Made by a program: the position numbers and the translations under genes
Shown: in pieces, positions 12,554 through 24,442 of the stretch
Position numbering within the stretch: position 1 is the first letter of the stretch
How the letters are laid out: each line of letters begins with the position of its first letter
Source of the DNA: Erigeron canadensis
Lineage: Eukaryota > Streptophyta > Magnoliopsida > Asterales > Asteraceae
DNA: 64,000 nt
Assembly: GCF_010389155.1 (NCBI RefSeq)
Contig: NC_057761.1
Location: forward strand, 50,714,587-50,778,586
Reading direction: 5' to 3'
Notes under the pieces: generated by a model
Told to the model about the DNA's origin: nothing
The model's database searches: none
What the model saw: only the letters and a program-made list of their open reading frames with translations

Positions 12554-12955
12554 GTATGTGTCGAATTAGGTTTTCAATTTGTGTAGTTTAATTTTTTGTG
12601 TCATTCGTATGCTATAAGTTATTAGTTTGTTAATTCGCGATAGATATATGTATGCATAATTGCTTTAACAACAGATATCGTATTTTAAAAGTTGTAATGC
12701 AGGTTAATGCATTTTGTTGGGTATCAATGTGTAAAGAACTGTCACATGGTGTTACTTAATTTTTTATATAGAATTTCCTATTTATAATGCTATCATTATG
12801 TTGCAGGTAGATTGCTGGGTGATATCAAGTAGAGAATGCGACATTTATGATCTTCAAAGTTAGATTAAAATGAGGTAATAATCTTAGTACTTAGAATCAG
12901 AAGTTTGTGTTAAAAAGATTGTGTAAGTAATTTTTTTTTATAAATATTGTACCAG

Positions 12956-13133
12956 ATGATTGATGGGTCAACAGTTAAAGATAAAGAAACGGCCCTGGTG
13001 TGGTTTAATGAAGATGCAGACCATGAATTTGGATCTTGTCAAGCTAAAGAACTTATCTATCATCTTGAGAGTGTGCTCGCCAATGAGCCCGTTACAGTGG
13101 AAAAAAGGGCATAGTATCGGGGTCAAATTACAG
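12956..13133 (+). pseudogene. Class II trehalose-6-phosphate synthase exon fragment
   Basis: Translation gives DGSTVKDKETALVW, then EDADHEFGSCQAKEL and HLESVLANEPVTV, the conserved C-terminal phosphatase-like part of class II TPS proteins (TPS5-11 type). After VTV one extra base shifts the frame; the next frame reads KKGHSIGVKLQ, the expected continuation, and ends at a CAG|GTATGA donor. It is preceded by an ACCAG acceptor. The fragment is separate from the complete TPP gene at 22-24 kb and belongs to a different family. Confidence 0.85.
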
Positions 13134-15449
13134 GTATGATTCTGTTCAGTTTGTGCATTTGGTTGGTATATAATGGACTGGAATAGCAAATGGAATGAAG
13201 ATAATTGGTTATTAGTATAAGTTATTAATGATCATATAATCATTATATAACGGAATTGATGCATTGTGTATTTAAAGACGTGGCAAAATGGGTGGGTTGG
13301 TTAATTGGTCTAAATGGCTTGGGCTATTAAAAAGATTTATATTTGAGTCACTGACTAAATTATCATCACATTAGACTAAATTAGATTTGATACCTTTGAT
13401 AATTTAGTAAAGGGTTCACAATTGTCTAAGTTGATGACTTGAGCCATTTAGGTTCAAGCCTGGGTTGCCTTTAAGATAAATAAATTGGGTCGTCTAAGTT
13501 AAGCACTAATGGCTTTTGAATTTTTTGTTTTTCTGTTGGACTGGGAAGTTAAGTGATATTTTTTATGTAAAAGGTGATATGTCGTTTATAGATTTTCAGA
13601 GTGTGATTTTTTATTTTACATATGACATAGTCAATAGTAGTTTTCTCCGTATACAGGTCTCCAAATGAAAATATTCGACTTGTGCACATCGGATATAGCT
13701 GGGAAGTGTAGATGTGTACATGCTGGTTATTTTGGGTTTTCAAATCGTCCCATATTGGGTAACAGTTCATGCTAAATGTTATTTTCAGTGGTGTAGGATA
13801 AGGGTAATTGATATGTTAACTTCCCATGTTACTTTTGGCAGTGAATGGCTAATTGTATGTTTTAAGATCTGTGTAAAAAATATATTTGAAAAATGGATAT
13901 GGTTTTGGAGATTTGAATGGATTGATGAGTAACTTTCTTGGATTTTTGTACATTATCTCATTAGTGTTGCGGGTTCAAGACTAGAGTTGGATGGTTCATA
14001 CACTAGAAAGGTTTGATCATTTTGCTTAAGCTTTATAATAATAATTAGTACCTAAATGACAACTATATACTCATGGTTCATACTTCAATGTAGCTAGAAA
14101 TTATCTTAAAAGGGTCAAATGGGTTGGATGGGTAAATTGTTCATATAAAGGTATTCTTTTATTTCAGAGTTTCATGCATGTTCGATGTTTAAATGTCACA
14201 GTTTTTGTGCTTCAAATGAAGGTTATCCTCTTTGATGCAAATGTTCCTAAAGAATGAGAACACAATCATGTCATACATATGTAGACAAGGTATGTATTTT
14301 CAGTTTTCAAGATTGTTTATATTTTCTTAGGGCAATTATGCCTTGCATCGTTTTCTTTACTACTCTATGACTGAAATAATAATAAGTCTCAAATATTGAG
14401 GAGGCAAAATGGGTTTAGGTTAACATTGAAAATTTCTCCAGTTTGAAAAATGTCAAGTTAGAATTGATAGGTCAAATGTTGTTCATGTGTCAGTTTCCAA
14501 GTGTGGTAGTATTTAAACCTCTTTGAGTCTTGAGTTTATTGTATCCAAAAGCAAGTAACAAGAATAAGTAACACTACATGGTTAACTATCTTAATTAGCA
14601 ACCAATGCGGTCTATTTGTGCTACCTGTTAAGTAATCAACTAAATATTTTGTGGTATATCAAAAGAAATAGGATCTGATATCTTTGCGGCTTAGTTCTTT
14701 ATCCCAATATAATGGAAATTTAAAATTTTCCTGGGAAAACATACATGACCACCCTTATTTTAATTACCATTATGAACTAAAGCCATGACGACTAACTAAC
14801 CACTTTGCATTTTCATAGTTACCTGGCTAATGCAAACTCATGCATCAACTGTTAATTGTGATGATTCCTCTTTGATCATATATGTTAGATTTGCTACTTA
14901 ATTTATGAAATTAAATTATGTAGTTTCTCTAGTAAAGCTGCTGGAGTGAGCATCTCTGCTCAAGCTCCATCTGCAGAAGCTGCTCCCGCTAAGGAAGCGG
15001 CAATAGTCATGGTTAGACATTTAGCTATGATTAGACATTTAGTTGTGCCTAAGTAAGTGGATGGATTTTTTAGATATTGTTTAGAGCATTTTGTCGCCTA
15101 TTTTTCTCTACTTGGCCGGTTGTGATAATACTGTAATATATGGTGGGATATTTCTTCTAACTATGAGAATCTAATAGTTTTTGGTGTTAGCAAAGTGGCT
15201 TTATTAGGTGTATAAGGATCAAAGTATTTTATGTTTAGCTGGTGAAATGAGTGCGGAAAAGCTGCCTTTCGTAATGGTGAGTGTTTGATAGTTGTGTCCT
15301 TACGTAATGGTGACACTTGTGTTAGCAAGTTTTTGCTTAGTTTGTTTGTACTTCAGTTTTAAAGAAAATAAGATGGGTTCGTTTATGTAAAATTGCTGAT
15401 GAGATGGTCAGGTTTATGTCTTAACAAGTTAAAATCTGATCATGTGCAG
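13134..15449 (+). other. Intron-like filler between captured fragments
   Basis: AT-rich, with no confident coding homology. An alanine-rich stretch at 14922-15013 (AAGVSISAQAPSAEAAPAKE) lies between a TATGTAG acceptor-like and an ATG|GTTAGA donor-like signal and may be another captured exon. I could not identify its parent gene. Confidence 0.4.
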
Positions 15450-15674
15450 TTGGAGTCGATGTTGATGATGATAAAATTGAGTTGCTCTTGTCTGAGGTCA
15501 AGGGTAAGATATTATTGAGTTGATTGCATTCGGAAGGAAAAAGTTGGCTTCAGTTCCTTCAGGCGGTGGTGATGTTGCCATTGCCGCAGCAGCCGTTGGT
15601 GGTGCTGCACCTGCAGCAGCAGCAGCTGAGTCAAAGAAAGAAGAGAAAGTTGAGAAGAAATAGGAGTCTCATGA
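15450..15674 (+). pseudogene. 60S acidic ribosomal protein P2 exon fragment
   Basis: After a TGTGCAG acceptor the sequence reads VGVDVDDDKIELLLSEVKGK. A one-base deletion near 15507 follows, then IIELIAFGRKKLASVPSGGG, an alanine-rich hinge (AAPAAAAAESKKEEKVEKK) and a TAG where P2 has an acidic codon, then ESHD. This is the C-terminal half of plant RPP2, the stalk protein of the large ribosomal subunit. The N-terminal half and the final GFSLFD are missing. The frameshift and stop show it is dead. Confidence 0.88.
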
Positions 15675-16160
15675 TGTAAGTTTTTTCCTCCTTTTGATAA
15701 GTAGTTTGTTGCTTATTTCAAAAAGTAGATCAAATAAATCACCCCAAAGCTTGATGTCAAGCAACAAACATTCTTCAAGAAAAACAATAAGGCTGCAACA
15801 AAGAATCTACAGGCTCAGTGAAATCATTGTTTTATTTAGCAAACAACCAATTAAGTTGTATCCATTAGATGTAATTTTCTATATTTTATATAGTTTTGTT
15901 AGATTTTTTTTTGTTTGGTTTGAATGAAGCTTTTGGATTCATATTCATTGAATTTGTGTAATTAATAATAAGTTCTTTAGAATTCCAGGTTTGACATTAT
16001 GATGCTTACTAATTACTATTGTTATATCCAATGTAGAACTCCTACTTAAACAATTTATATGTAATGTTATTTCATTAGTTTTACATTATTTATCTCTCAA
16101 ATATTTAGTCTAACATTTATTTAACATAATCAACTAATTACAAATCGTTTTTTTTAAATT
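15675..16160 (+). other. AT-rich tail between the P2 fragment and the Helitron terminus
   Basis: A frame at 15694-15927 has no recognisable domain. The stretch may be the 3' untranslated part of the captured P2 gene plus element sequence. Nothing else was seen. Confidence 0.35.
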
Positions 16161-16190
16161 ACCCGCGTCTTCTGCAGGATAAAAATCTAG
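16161..16190 (+). repeat. Helitron 3' terminus (hairpin plus CTAG)
   Basis: ACCCGCGTCTTCTGCAGG forms an imperfect GC-rich stem. An AT-rich spacer and CTAG follow at 16187-16190, then a host T. The layout matches the terminus read on the other strand at 42029-42055. Confidence 0.65.
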
Positions 16191-16220
16191 TATGGATTCA
16201 TTAATCATTATAAATTTGGA

Positions 16221-16451
16221 GGGTGTTTGGGATTGGGTTATAAAGTGATTATCTGATTATTACGTTTGTAAAACGCAAATAATCTAAAATAGTGTTTGTA
16301 TGAAAAAATGATTATTGGCTATGAAAACGCAGTTTTAGATAAGCATGTACCTACATGCTTTTTCACATGCTTTTTCAAAACTGCGTTTTGAAAATGCATA
16401 ATCTATTTTGAAAATGTAGATTTTGTTTTGTAATCGCAATACCAAACACCC
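16221..16451. mobile_element. hAT-type MITE with GGGTGTTTGG termini
   Basis: The left end GGGTGTTTGGGATTG (from 16221) pairs with the right end CAATACCAAACACCC (to 16451). Inside are a second inverted pair around AACGCAGTTTT / AAAACTGCGTTT and ACATGCTTTTTC repeats. GGGTGTTTGG ends are common in plant hAT-like MITEs. No clean 8-bp target duplication was found. Confidence 0.7.
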
Positions 16452-17280
16452 CATTTATCTGAAGGTGTTATGACATTATCCAATTGTGGCTTAATTACGA
16501 AAAAATGTTAAAATTGTACTGTAGCTATAAACATTACTCGTATTATCTCAAGAGTATAAACAAGGCGGGGATTTTATAACCATAAATAGAATGCCCCCAT
16601 ATATATAAAAAAGATATTTATATCTGATAGAGCCACATGATTTAACAGCTCATGTAGGACCCAGCTGATTTAGTAATTTATATTTTATCTAATTATTTAT
16701 TATTTGGTTTGAATGCTTGATTGACGGTTACGTATCGGGCTAATGCTCCAAGCATAAGTCAAAGTCAAAGCCGGAGGTTTAGGCGCATGGCATTCTCATA
16801 CGGTGCAAGCTACGAACCTGCTCTGATGTATGTAATTGTGATATTGTATGTACGTATGTATAAATGTAATTAATTAATTTTTATTCACGCGGACCTCCTT
16901 TTGGATTGGATAGGTAACATTTTGCCCCGTGTGGCAGAAACGTTTTGATCATAATGAACATTTTATTTGGCCATCATGTGAATGAGTCGACCCCGGCCAC
17001 TCTCCATTAAAAAGGAAATATTGCACGGTATTGGTAACCAGAGTGTTTTGGTCTACGTGCAACTGCTATACATGAAAAATCCAGTTTTGTATCCTGCCTC
17101 GACGTGACTCTTCTGTTCAATACGTGTCGTTCTCCTTTTGGTACAAAAATTTGTATGATTTGTGGAGCGTTTTTGCATTAACGCCGCATGATTGTATGTT
17201 GAGACTTCTAATGGCCACGATCATTATTGGTATGGTGGTATCAAAGAAAAACTTTAATCTATATCTCTAATTCTATTTTT
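16452..17280. other. Spacer
   Basis: AT-rich with no gene or clear repeat recognised. Confidence 0.5.
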
Positions 17281-17850
17281 ACTCCCTTGTAAAGTAAAAG
17301 GGTCATTTTTATTTTAGGTAATTTTACTTTTAAATTACCAAAAATGCTTTTTACTTTTTATATTTTACCCTTAATAAATTAATTTACACTTTAAACCTTC
17401 ATTTTAGTAATTAACACTTTAAGCCCTTATCTTTTAAATATATCCACTATCACAATTACATCAACCTACACCACTTGACACCGCCACCACCACCAATAGT
17501 ACCATCACCAACACCACTAGACTGCCTTCCCCACCACCGCCGCCGTATTGCGCGGGTACCATGCTCGTTCCCTTATAAAGAAAAAGCCTCTTTTTATTTT
17601 AGGTAATTCTACCTTTGAATTATCCTTGACTTTTTATGTTTAGCCCATAATGAATTAATTTACACTCTAAACTTTTATTTTAATAATTAACACTTTAAGT
17701 CTTTATCTTCTAAAAATTTCCACTATCATAATTACATCAACTTAAACCACTTGACACCGCCACCACCACGAATAATACCATCACCGACATCACTAGACCG
17801 CCTTCCCCACCACTACCGTTGCATTGCACGAGTACCATGCTCGTAGGAGA
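17281..17850 (+). repeat. Two tandem copies of a Helitron 3' segment (285-bp period)
   Basis: The block TTTTTATTTTAGGTAATT occurs at 17306 and 17591. Both copies continue through ATTAACACTTTAAG, ATTACATCAAC, CCACTTGACACCGCCACC and the terminus ATTGCGCGGGTACCATGCTC / ATTGCACGAGTACCATGCTC. The ends read CTCG where Helitrons have CTAG, in both copies, so the change came before the duplication or both were copied from a variant. The family equals the reverse-strand element at 28391-28697. Confidence 0.75.
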
Positions 17851-18779
17851 CAAATTTGAATAGTATACATCCAATTGTGTCATTTGATTTTGTTTTTCCA
17901 ATTAAATAAAAAATGTATAATTGTGAAGCGTTTTGCATTAACTCCAGTGATTATATATATGTGAGGGTTATTTGGTTGTCACATGAAGTGTTTTCTCGGT
18001 GTTAGTAGTTATTTTTGGAGATAAAAAAAAACTCCCACACTATTCCACAAAATTAGAAGTAGAAAGTTGAATAGGAAAAAAATGTAAAAGTAAACACATC
18101 ATAAGGTTATTTAAAAATTTTCTTCAACAAAGGATTTTAATTTATTTATCTTGATATAATTGAAATAGTCTATGTTCATGTTTGTATTTGACTATTTGTA
18201 ACTTCATGGACTTGGTTAGTGAAAAAGTTAGAGGACATGGTGTGATCGGTAACTTGTTTGTACTAACGTTCAATCACGTACGTACATGTTTTCGATGGAT
18301 GGTGAAATATATATTAACTTTTTTCAGTTTGAAAGTTTCAATTTGAAGCACGACAAGACGAATGAATCGACAACAATAATGTTACAGCTATTAGACAATA
18401 AATTATCATTCGATTTAATATATTTTTGTGCGTAAGATTTTCATATATAAGTAATGCTTTCGCAATACTTTACTATGTATCTTCTATATTTGTCTTTTCA
18501 ATCGTAGTTAAAATGATATACATAGAACCAAGAAAACTTCTAATCCACATATAATACTCTCTTTAAATAAGATGTAAACAATATTTAAATAAGTAATAAA
18601 TTTAGACAATAACAGAAAAAGTGAGTAATTAAAAAGAGGGGACACATGAATCTTGAAGTGTATAGGACCAAGAAATTGTCTTTAAAAAACTGTATCAAGT
18701 GGTCCGAGTTCTAAGTCGATCCGACTAGGTTGAAGATACAAGCAGCCTTATCTTTTCACTATTTTCGATATATTTTATA
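17851..18779. other. Spacer
   Basis: AT-rich with no recognised gene or repeat. Confidence 0.5.
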
Positions 18780-19025
18780 TTTCTTCCGTCTCATATTAAA
18801 TATCCAATTTTAAACTTGTCAAGTCTTTTACTTGCAACTTTGACCATACATATCTTTTTTTGTTTTATATAATAGTTGACGAAAGTTATATCGATGAAGA
18901 AAATTCAATCCGTCTATATATTTTATACGAAGTGTTATATGATATAGACAAATATTTTCACGGTTAAAGTTTAAAGCTAAAGACTTGACAAGTCAAAATT
19001 GGACATTTAATATAAGACGGAAGAG
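18780..19025. mobile_element. Stowaway-like MITE (TA flanks, long terminal inverted repeats)
   Basis: Flanked by TA at 18778-18779 and 19026-19027. The left end TTTCTTCCGTCTCATATTAA and the right end TATAAGACGGAAGAG are inverted repeats. The repeat extends inward to CTTGTCAAGTCTTT / AAAGACTTGACAAG, about 45 bp per arm. Ends of the form CTCCCTCCGT and a TA target are typical of Stowaway/Tc1-mariner MITEs. Confidence 0.82.
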
Positions 19026-19608
19026 TATAATGGATACATCTTACATTTCATTATATAAACTAGAGCTCGTATATAAACGTGATATTTCCATATCTATATG
19101 AAAATTGTAAGAAAATAATAATATTTGTATCTCTTTCTCTAGCTCCTCGTTAGTTTCTATTATTAATAAAAGTTTAATAGAAAAAAAAAATTGGATCTCT
19201 TACTTTTCATATACTCTATCCGTAAATCCGTAATGTAAATGTAAACTTTTATTAAGAATTTAAAAAATACAATCAGTGTACGTTATTGAAAGATCAGCTG
19301 GTATGACATGAAGAATGAGCACTTATATGGTTAATTCGATCCAGCAAATAATTAAGCTCACTTGCATGTGAAGCATAACGACTCTAGTTCTGTATAACGA
19401 CTTTATCATATTATTATATACGAATTTTTGCCAGCATACGTTATTACATATTGAAAACTTGTACTTTGAAATTAAGTAACAATTTTTTATATGAGTAATA
19501 TTTAACTACCATGACCAACAACTTATAATATTTTAATGCATGACTGTCGGCAGCAAAACCTATTATACGAAACCACAATAGTAGATACATAAAAAAAATA
19601 AAATAAGC

Positions 19609-19950
19609 GATGAGTTGATGTATTGGTTTGGAGTTCCTTTGATGACTTACAGGTTTCAGGTTCGAATCTTCATTCTACCAACTTTGAGATATAGGTAGTC
19701 CTTCTATGAGAGTTTGGCTTGGTATACCCAGGTTTAAGTCTGAGGGGGCAGGGTTTACCCCTATTAATCGTCGTATTTTCGGGCGGATTTGTCGGGGGTT
19801 TTCCCCCAATTGGGTATTTGAAATAGGCATTTCTACTTCGAGAGAGCTCTTTAGCGCAGACCCGGTTAAGACAACATATGCTATAACTCTCGCTGTCGAA
19901 TCGTGACACGAAGTTTCAAACGAAATTTACCTTTCAAAAAGATAAATCTA
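19609..19950 (+). mobile_element. tRNA-derived SINE
   Basis: A box-A-like TGAGTTGATGTATTGG at 19611-19626 and a perfect box-B GGTTCGAATC at 19659-19668 show an internal RNA polymerase III promoter. The GC-richer body (GTCGGGGGTTTTCCCCCAAT) follows. The flanks share AAAATAAGC (19600-19608 and 19951-19959), a plausible target duplication. No tRNA fold downstream of box B, so it is not a tRNA gene. Confidence 0.72.
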
Positions 19951-21966
19951 AAAATAAGCTCTCGTAACAACTTTAAAGTTGCGCTTTATCAATGGTGGTT
20001 GTGACAAGCATTAAATCATATCAAGAAAAATACTGATTCATCATAGCTAGCCATGTCGAAAATTATATTTATCTATATTTCAAAATAACTATAATTATGT
20101 CTGCGAATCAGAAAAACCACAATCAACACGGAGACACAACAATACAACATCATATAAACCACACCAAGTTAAAATATTTAATATGTAATATTATAAATGA
20201 CCAAACATATATATCACGAAATTATAATATATTTTTTCGCTATCATTAGAGTATATAAAAACTAGTATGGACTTTGGAGGTCGGGATCCGGGAGTGAAGG
20301 AGTCAAGGGATAAATGACTCGAGTGTCGGCTTACTTTGGCACAAACATGCCCATTAAGGATTGGCCCAACAAGGTGGGACAGCTTTCGAAGATACACCCG
20401 ACCCAATGTAGTTGGCCCAATAAAGGTGGCCTAAGTGGCCTTTATTGAAAGGTGTTCCCACTTCCCAGTCAAATGACTTGTCATGTTAACGAGAGGTCCA
20501 ATCGTAGGATCATTCTCGAGGACCGGGCCTTGCGCTAGGCATAACTACGAGGCATATACTATGAGATACAAATGGACAGATCCTGGAATTGTTAATCGGG
20601 AACGAGACCAATATGATATCCGGAATAAACATAAAGGGGTACAAAGAATGTCAAAGATGTAAGAGTTGACATTACATCGACATTCTACGTTGATTCTTTT
20701 ATATGAGGCAGTCATATAAATAATAAAATCTCATGATGGGAACAAAGCCTGTCAACACCTATTGCCCAAAATTAGAAGATACAAATACCAATCATTGGGG
20801 CATCACAAAGTAGAATTCACTGTATTTTAGATATTGGGCAAACAATATGATACTTGGTTGATTGTTAACTTTTTATCACCTTGGTTCGTCTAGTTATTGA
20901 TAGTTTTGTACGGTTGTTCAGAATACTAAGAAATTAAAACGGCAAAACCTCATTCATCATCGATAAACCACTCAAACAAATATATATGGATACGCTGCTA
21001 TAACATGTACTGCATTTTTAATGCTATATCACTATATGATTAGGGATTACAGTCGACATGTATGTTGTCGGTGCTAGGGGGTCAACTGTTGGTTGTTTCT
21101 TTAAAGACATATGACGTATTCAGTGGCGGTCAAGGGTGTTCGTGCGCCACGGTGTCTATGAAACCACACAATATTATGAAACCTTTTCGGCAACCATAGA
21201 TTTAAAATCTTGACTTCGCCACGGCACGGGATATACTTCATCCTAGAAGTAGAACCCTCAAATGTACGTTTGAGTTTTTTCATCACTTTGTCTAATTTTC
21301 AAGTATATAATGGGTAGAATTAAGTGAGATATTTTATCCATGAATTACAATTACTCTTATTAGTTATGAAAAGACGAAAAAGGGCTATTACTATAGTCTA
21401 ATAGAGCTTCGGTTATTTAGTTAATCCTTTTATGAGCCTGGGCAGATTTCAGCAATAGAACTTTGAGCCCAATCTATTCCGTATCAAACAATTCACTTGG
21501 TACAAAAATCTATAGTATTCAAACACCAACAGAACCTACTAGTGGAAGCTTTTGTATGAATGCTATCTCCAAACTTTGTTTTGAGAATCATTATTAAAGA
21601 AAATGTTTCTAACCATAATCCTTAAAATTATACAAATGTAGAAGATAAAAATAATCTCAGCTTAGAAATTACGGCCAACCATTATGTTTAAACACTAATC
21701 TATATGTTAACTAGGTTATAGTTTAGCAAATTTCAAAAAGATACTCAAACAAGATGTCATTTAAGTTTGAGGACAATCTCAAGAAAAAAGCTCCAAAATA
21801 AGAATAGAAATAAAGATATATGAACCAAACAATGAAACAAACACAGAATATTCCGAGTTGCCTTGATGACTCTAAGGAACTAACACTTGAACAAAAAACA
21901 AAAAGGGATGCATTCTTTGCTAGATATGCCTGCAGTTCCCACAGACCACCATTTATTCACCACACA
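19951..21966. other. Spacer downstream of the TPP gene
   Basis: A GC-richer, repeat-like block spans about 20260-20640 but no domain or paired terminus could be assigned. The sequence after 21300 up to the TPP stop codon probably contains the TPP 3' untranslated region. Confidence 0.4.
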
Positions 21967-24428
21967 CTAAATTTTAACACAGATATCTGTACTCATATCA
22001 TCTGATGGTTTTGTATCCCCATGGTGCTTCCATTTCACCAGGCTCTTGAGAAACTCAGCCACCTGCAAAAGAAAAAACAATGATATTTGGAATTTGGAAA
22101 CAATTTCATTCAAGAGAATACAAGCTAAAAGAGATGCCTTGAACACGGAGATGGCAAAATGAATGGGTCGAGACAGGTTGGGTAACAATCCAAAAAATGT
22201 ACTTATTTTGCTACCAGTCAAAATGGAATCCAACCTAAGCACTCTATTTTCTTCCCTTGAGTTGGATAAATGTGTTAAATACAACTCAAAAAATCAAATT
22301 TGTATAATGACATATAATATTTGAATTAAGCATGTAGAAAAGTCATAGCATTTTCTGTACACATGGGGTTGACATTTAACGGGTTTGACCCCTTCACAAG
22401 AGCTAAAAAAATGTGAAACTTTTACACATTGAACCTGTTAAGACAAGTATAATTGTGTAACCCAAATGAAAATTGCCACCACCAAAAACTATTAAACAAG
22501 TACAATAGGCAAACCTCCAAAGTGTCTCTTAAAGATAGATAGGCTTTGCTTTCTTTGGGCACAGACGACACAAGAATTCCAAATCCACGGTTTCCTTCTC
22601 TCAAAACCTAAACAATTTATTAAAGTTAACACATTAGTTCAAACTATAACCTAGACGACAGATTAAACCACTTGTTATTCGATTCATTTTATTACCTTGA
22701 ATGCATCTTCATCTGTTCTGTCATCGCCTATATAAATCGGAAGCACATCATCACTGTTACTTAGCCCTGTTCACATTTTAAGGCAACATGATTATATCAT
22801 TAGCATCATTAAATTTGTAACCAAAATTATTAGATTAATAGTTGACTAAAATTTGCAAAGACATGCTTTCTCAATTGATTTACATGATTATATCATTAGC
22901 ATCATTCAATTTGTAACCAAGATAACATCCAAATAAATAATAACACATACCAAGTGATTCAAGAAGAAACTCAACAGCCCTTCCTTTATCCCAATCAATG
23001 ACAGGACGAACCTCTAAAACCTGTAGACAATTGTAACCTCAAATGTTTATTCCTACCAATTGTATATAGCAGAGCCATAAACATTAAACGTTATACTAAT
23101 TCTTTTACCTTCCGTCCATGTGTTAGTCGCAATTTAGGATACTCTTTCAAGACATCATGAACGCGTTGTGCAACCATAAGCCAACTCTACAAAAAGTTTA
23201 AAACTAAATGTGTCATCAATCATAAATCAAAGGACTTTTTAATGATATCCAAATTATGCATAGCCAGAAATATACAAACCTTCTCATCTACATTACGGTA
23301 ATGCACAGAGGTACAAAATTTGTGGTTTTCCACTTTTGTGCCTGGAATATCTTTAGTAACCTCGACAAGGATTTTAAAGACCTGCCATAAAGTCCTCATT
23401 TGTTAAAACTTGATAAATTAACGACTTATACTAACTAGGTATAATTAACATAAAAAAGATTACTTACCTCATCAATCATCGGTAAAAACTCTCTAGCAGG
23501 CTGGAACAAGTTCACTTCCTTACCCTTAATATCATGTTCAAAGATCAGAAAATAAAAACAAAAAAAGGTATAAGAAATACAAGACGTAACCAATTTAAAG
23601 CAAATCAAAAGATATATACCTGCTTGTCAGTAGATCTAATATAACTCGACTGGTCAATAGACGATGTGTCCTCAGCAGGAAACATGATGTCCATACCATG
23701 ACTACCTGCATAATATAGTTCTGCTAGTCCTACTAACTCGCGAACCTTATCACGGCTTCTTCCACTAATTATTGCTGTTGGAAAATACTCTGCAACACCT
23801 TTCACAGCAGAATGCATCTAAAAAAAGGAGGTTTTCAACATTTCATTATAATTGTTTACTAAAAGTAAAAAAAATGCAGTAGTTCATATGTATGTGAGTA
23901 AACATATTACTTACATCGGCAGACATAAAAGCACGATCAGGGTCATCTACAATTGGTGAGAGTGTCCCATCATAATCTAAGAAGATCACTACCTTTTTAT
24001 CGTTTGCACGGTTTATGATGTGATCAAAAGAGTTCAGAGCTGATGGGTACTTAAGCTGCAAATATTAAAACATCATAACCAAGTTGAACAATGAAAATAT
24101 AGTAGTTACTACTAGCGATACAATATATCAACCATACCATCCAAGAGTTATAAACTATATCACTGTCATCAGCCGCAAGTTCAACACCAAAATCTTTAAC
24201 AATCTTCTTACGAGGAGGTGAAGAAGACTGCATGGCATCAAGCCAACCGTTTGAACGTACATCATCAAGCTTACCAGGCTTCTTTCTTGGACCTGATTTA
24301 ATGCTCGAGGAAAATGAAGGTCCGGATTGTGAGCAAGGAAACATATTGGACTGGATTCCTAATCTAGATTTGTTTATTGGAGCAGTATCAGCAAGAACAG
24401 GAGAACCACTTTTTGGCTTCAAATCCAT
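21967..24428 (-). CDS. TPP: Trehalose-6-phosphate phosphatase (398 aa, 10 coding exons)
   Basis: Exons: 24428-24138, 24055-23915, 23817-23620, 23524-23468, 23381-23280, 23186-23109, 23020-22951, 22766-22696, 22607-22515 and 22062-21967. All are GT-AG, and 1,197 nt keep one frame. The enzyme removes phosphate from trehalose-6-phosphate to give trehalose and so sets the level of this sugar signal. HAD-phosphatase motifs are intact: DYDGT at residues 124-128 with nucleophile D124 and acid D126, SGRSRDKV at 162-169, and GDDRTDED at 326-333. The first 97 residues are a variable Ser-, Pro- and Lys-rich N-terminal region. An acceptor (TATAG) lies 15 bases before the ATG, and a matching leader donor is near 27260. 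The length fits plant TPPs (about 370-400 aa). The paralogue (TPPA-J) was not assigned. Confidence 0.96.
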
Positions 24429-24442
24429 GTGATTAAATAGCT

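Larger units (their letters stand above)
11620..16190 (+). mobile_element. Candidate gene-capturing Helitron carrying three host-gene fragments
   Basis: Decayed exons of three unrelated genes lie in one orientation: an RRM of U1A/U2B'' (12381-12553), a class II trehalose-phosphate synthase exon (12956-13133) and ribosomal protein P2 (15450-15674). Each has GT-AG signals at its edges, so they were copied as genomic DNA and not from mRNA. The block ends at 16161-16190 with a hairpin-like ACCCGCG...TGCAGG, a short AT spacer and CTAG followed by T, the canonical Helitron 3' end. The left end is not located; 11620 is only the start of exon-like sequence, and TC-TATATATATAT at 11772 is a weak candidate. 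No RepHel coding sequence was seen, so it would be non-autonomous. Alternative: unrelated pseudogenes that happen to lie beside a Helitron. Confidence 0.6.

Noticed and set aside
20260..21000. Possible solo LTR
   Set aside because: Composition is repeat-like, but no paired TG...CA ends, target duplication or polypurine tract were found.
21101..21286. Transposon end with GTGGCGG
   Set aside because: CAGTGGCGGTCAAGGGTG resembles some hAT ends, but no partner end or target duplication was found.
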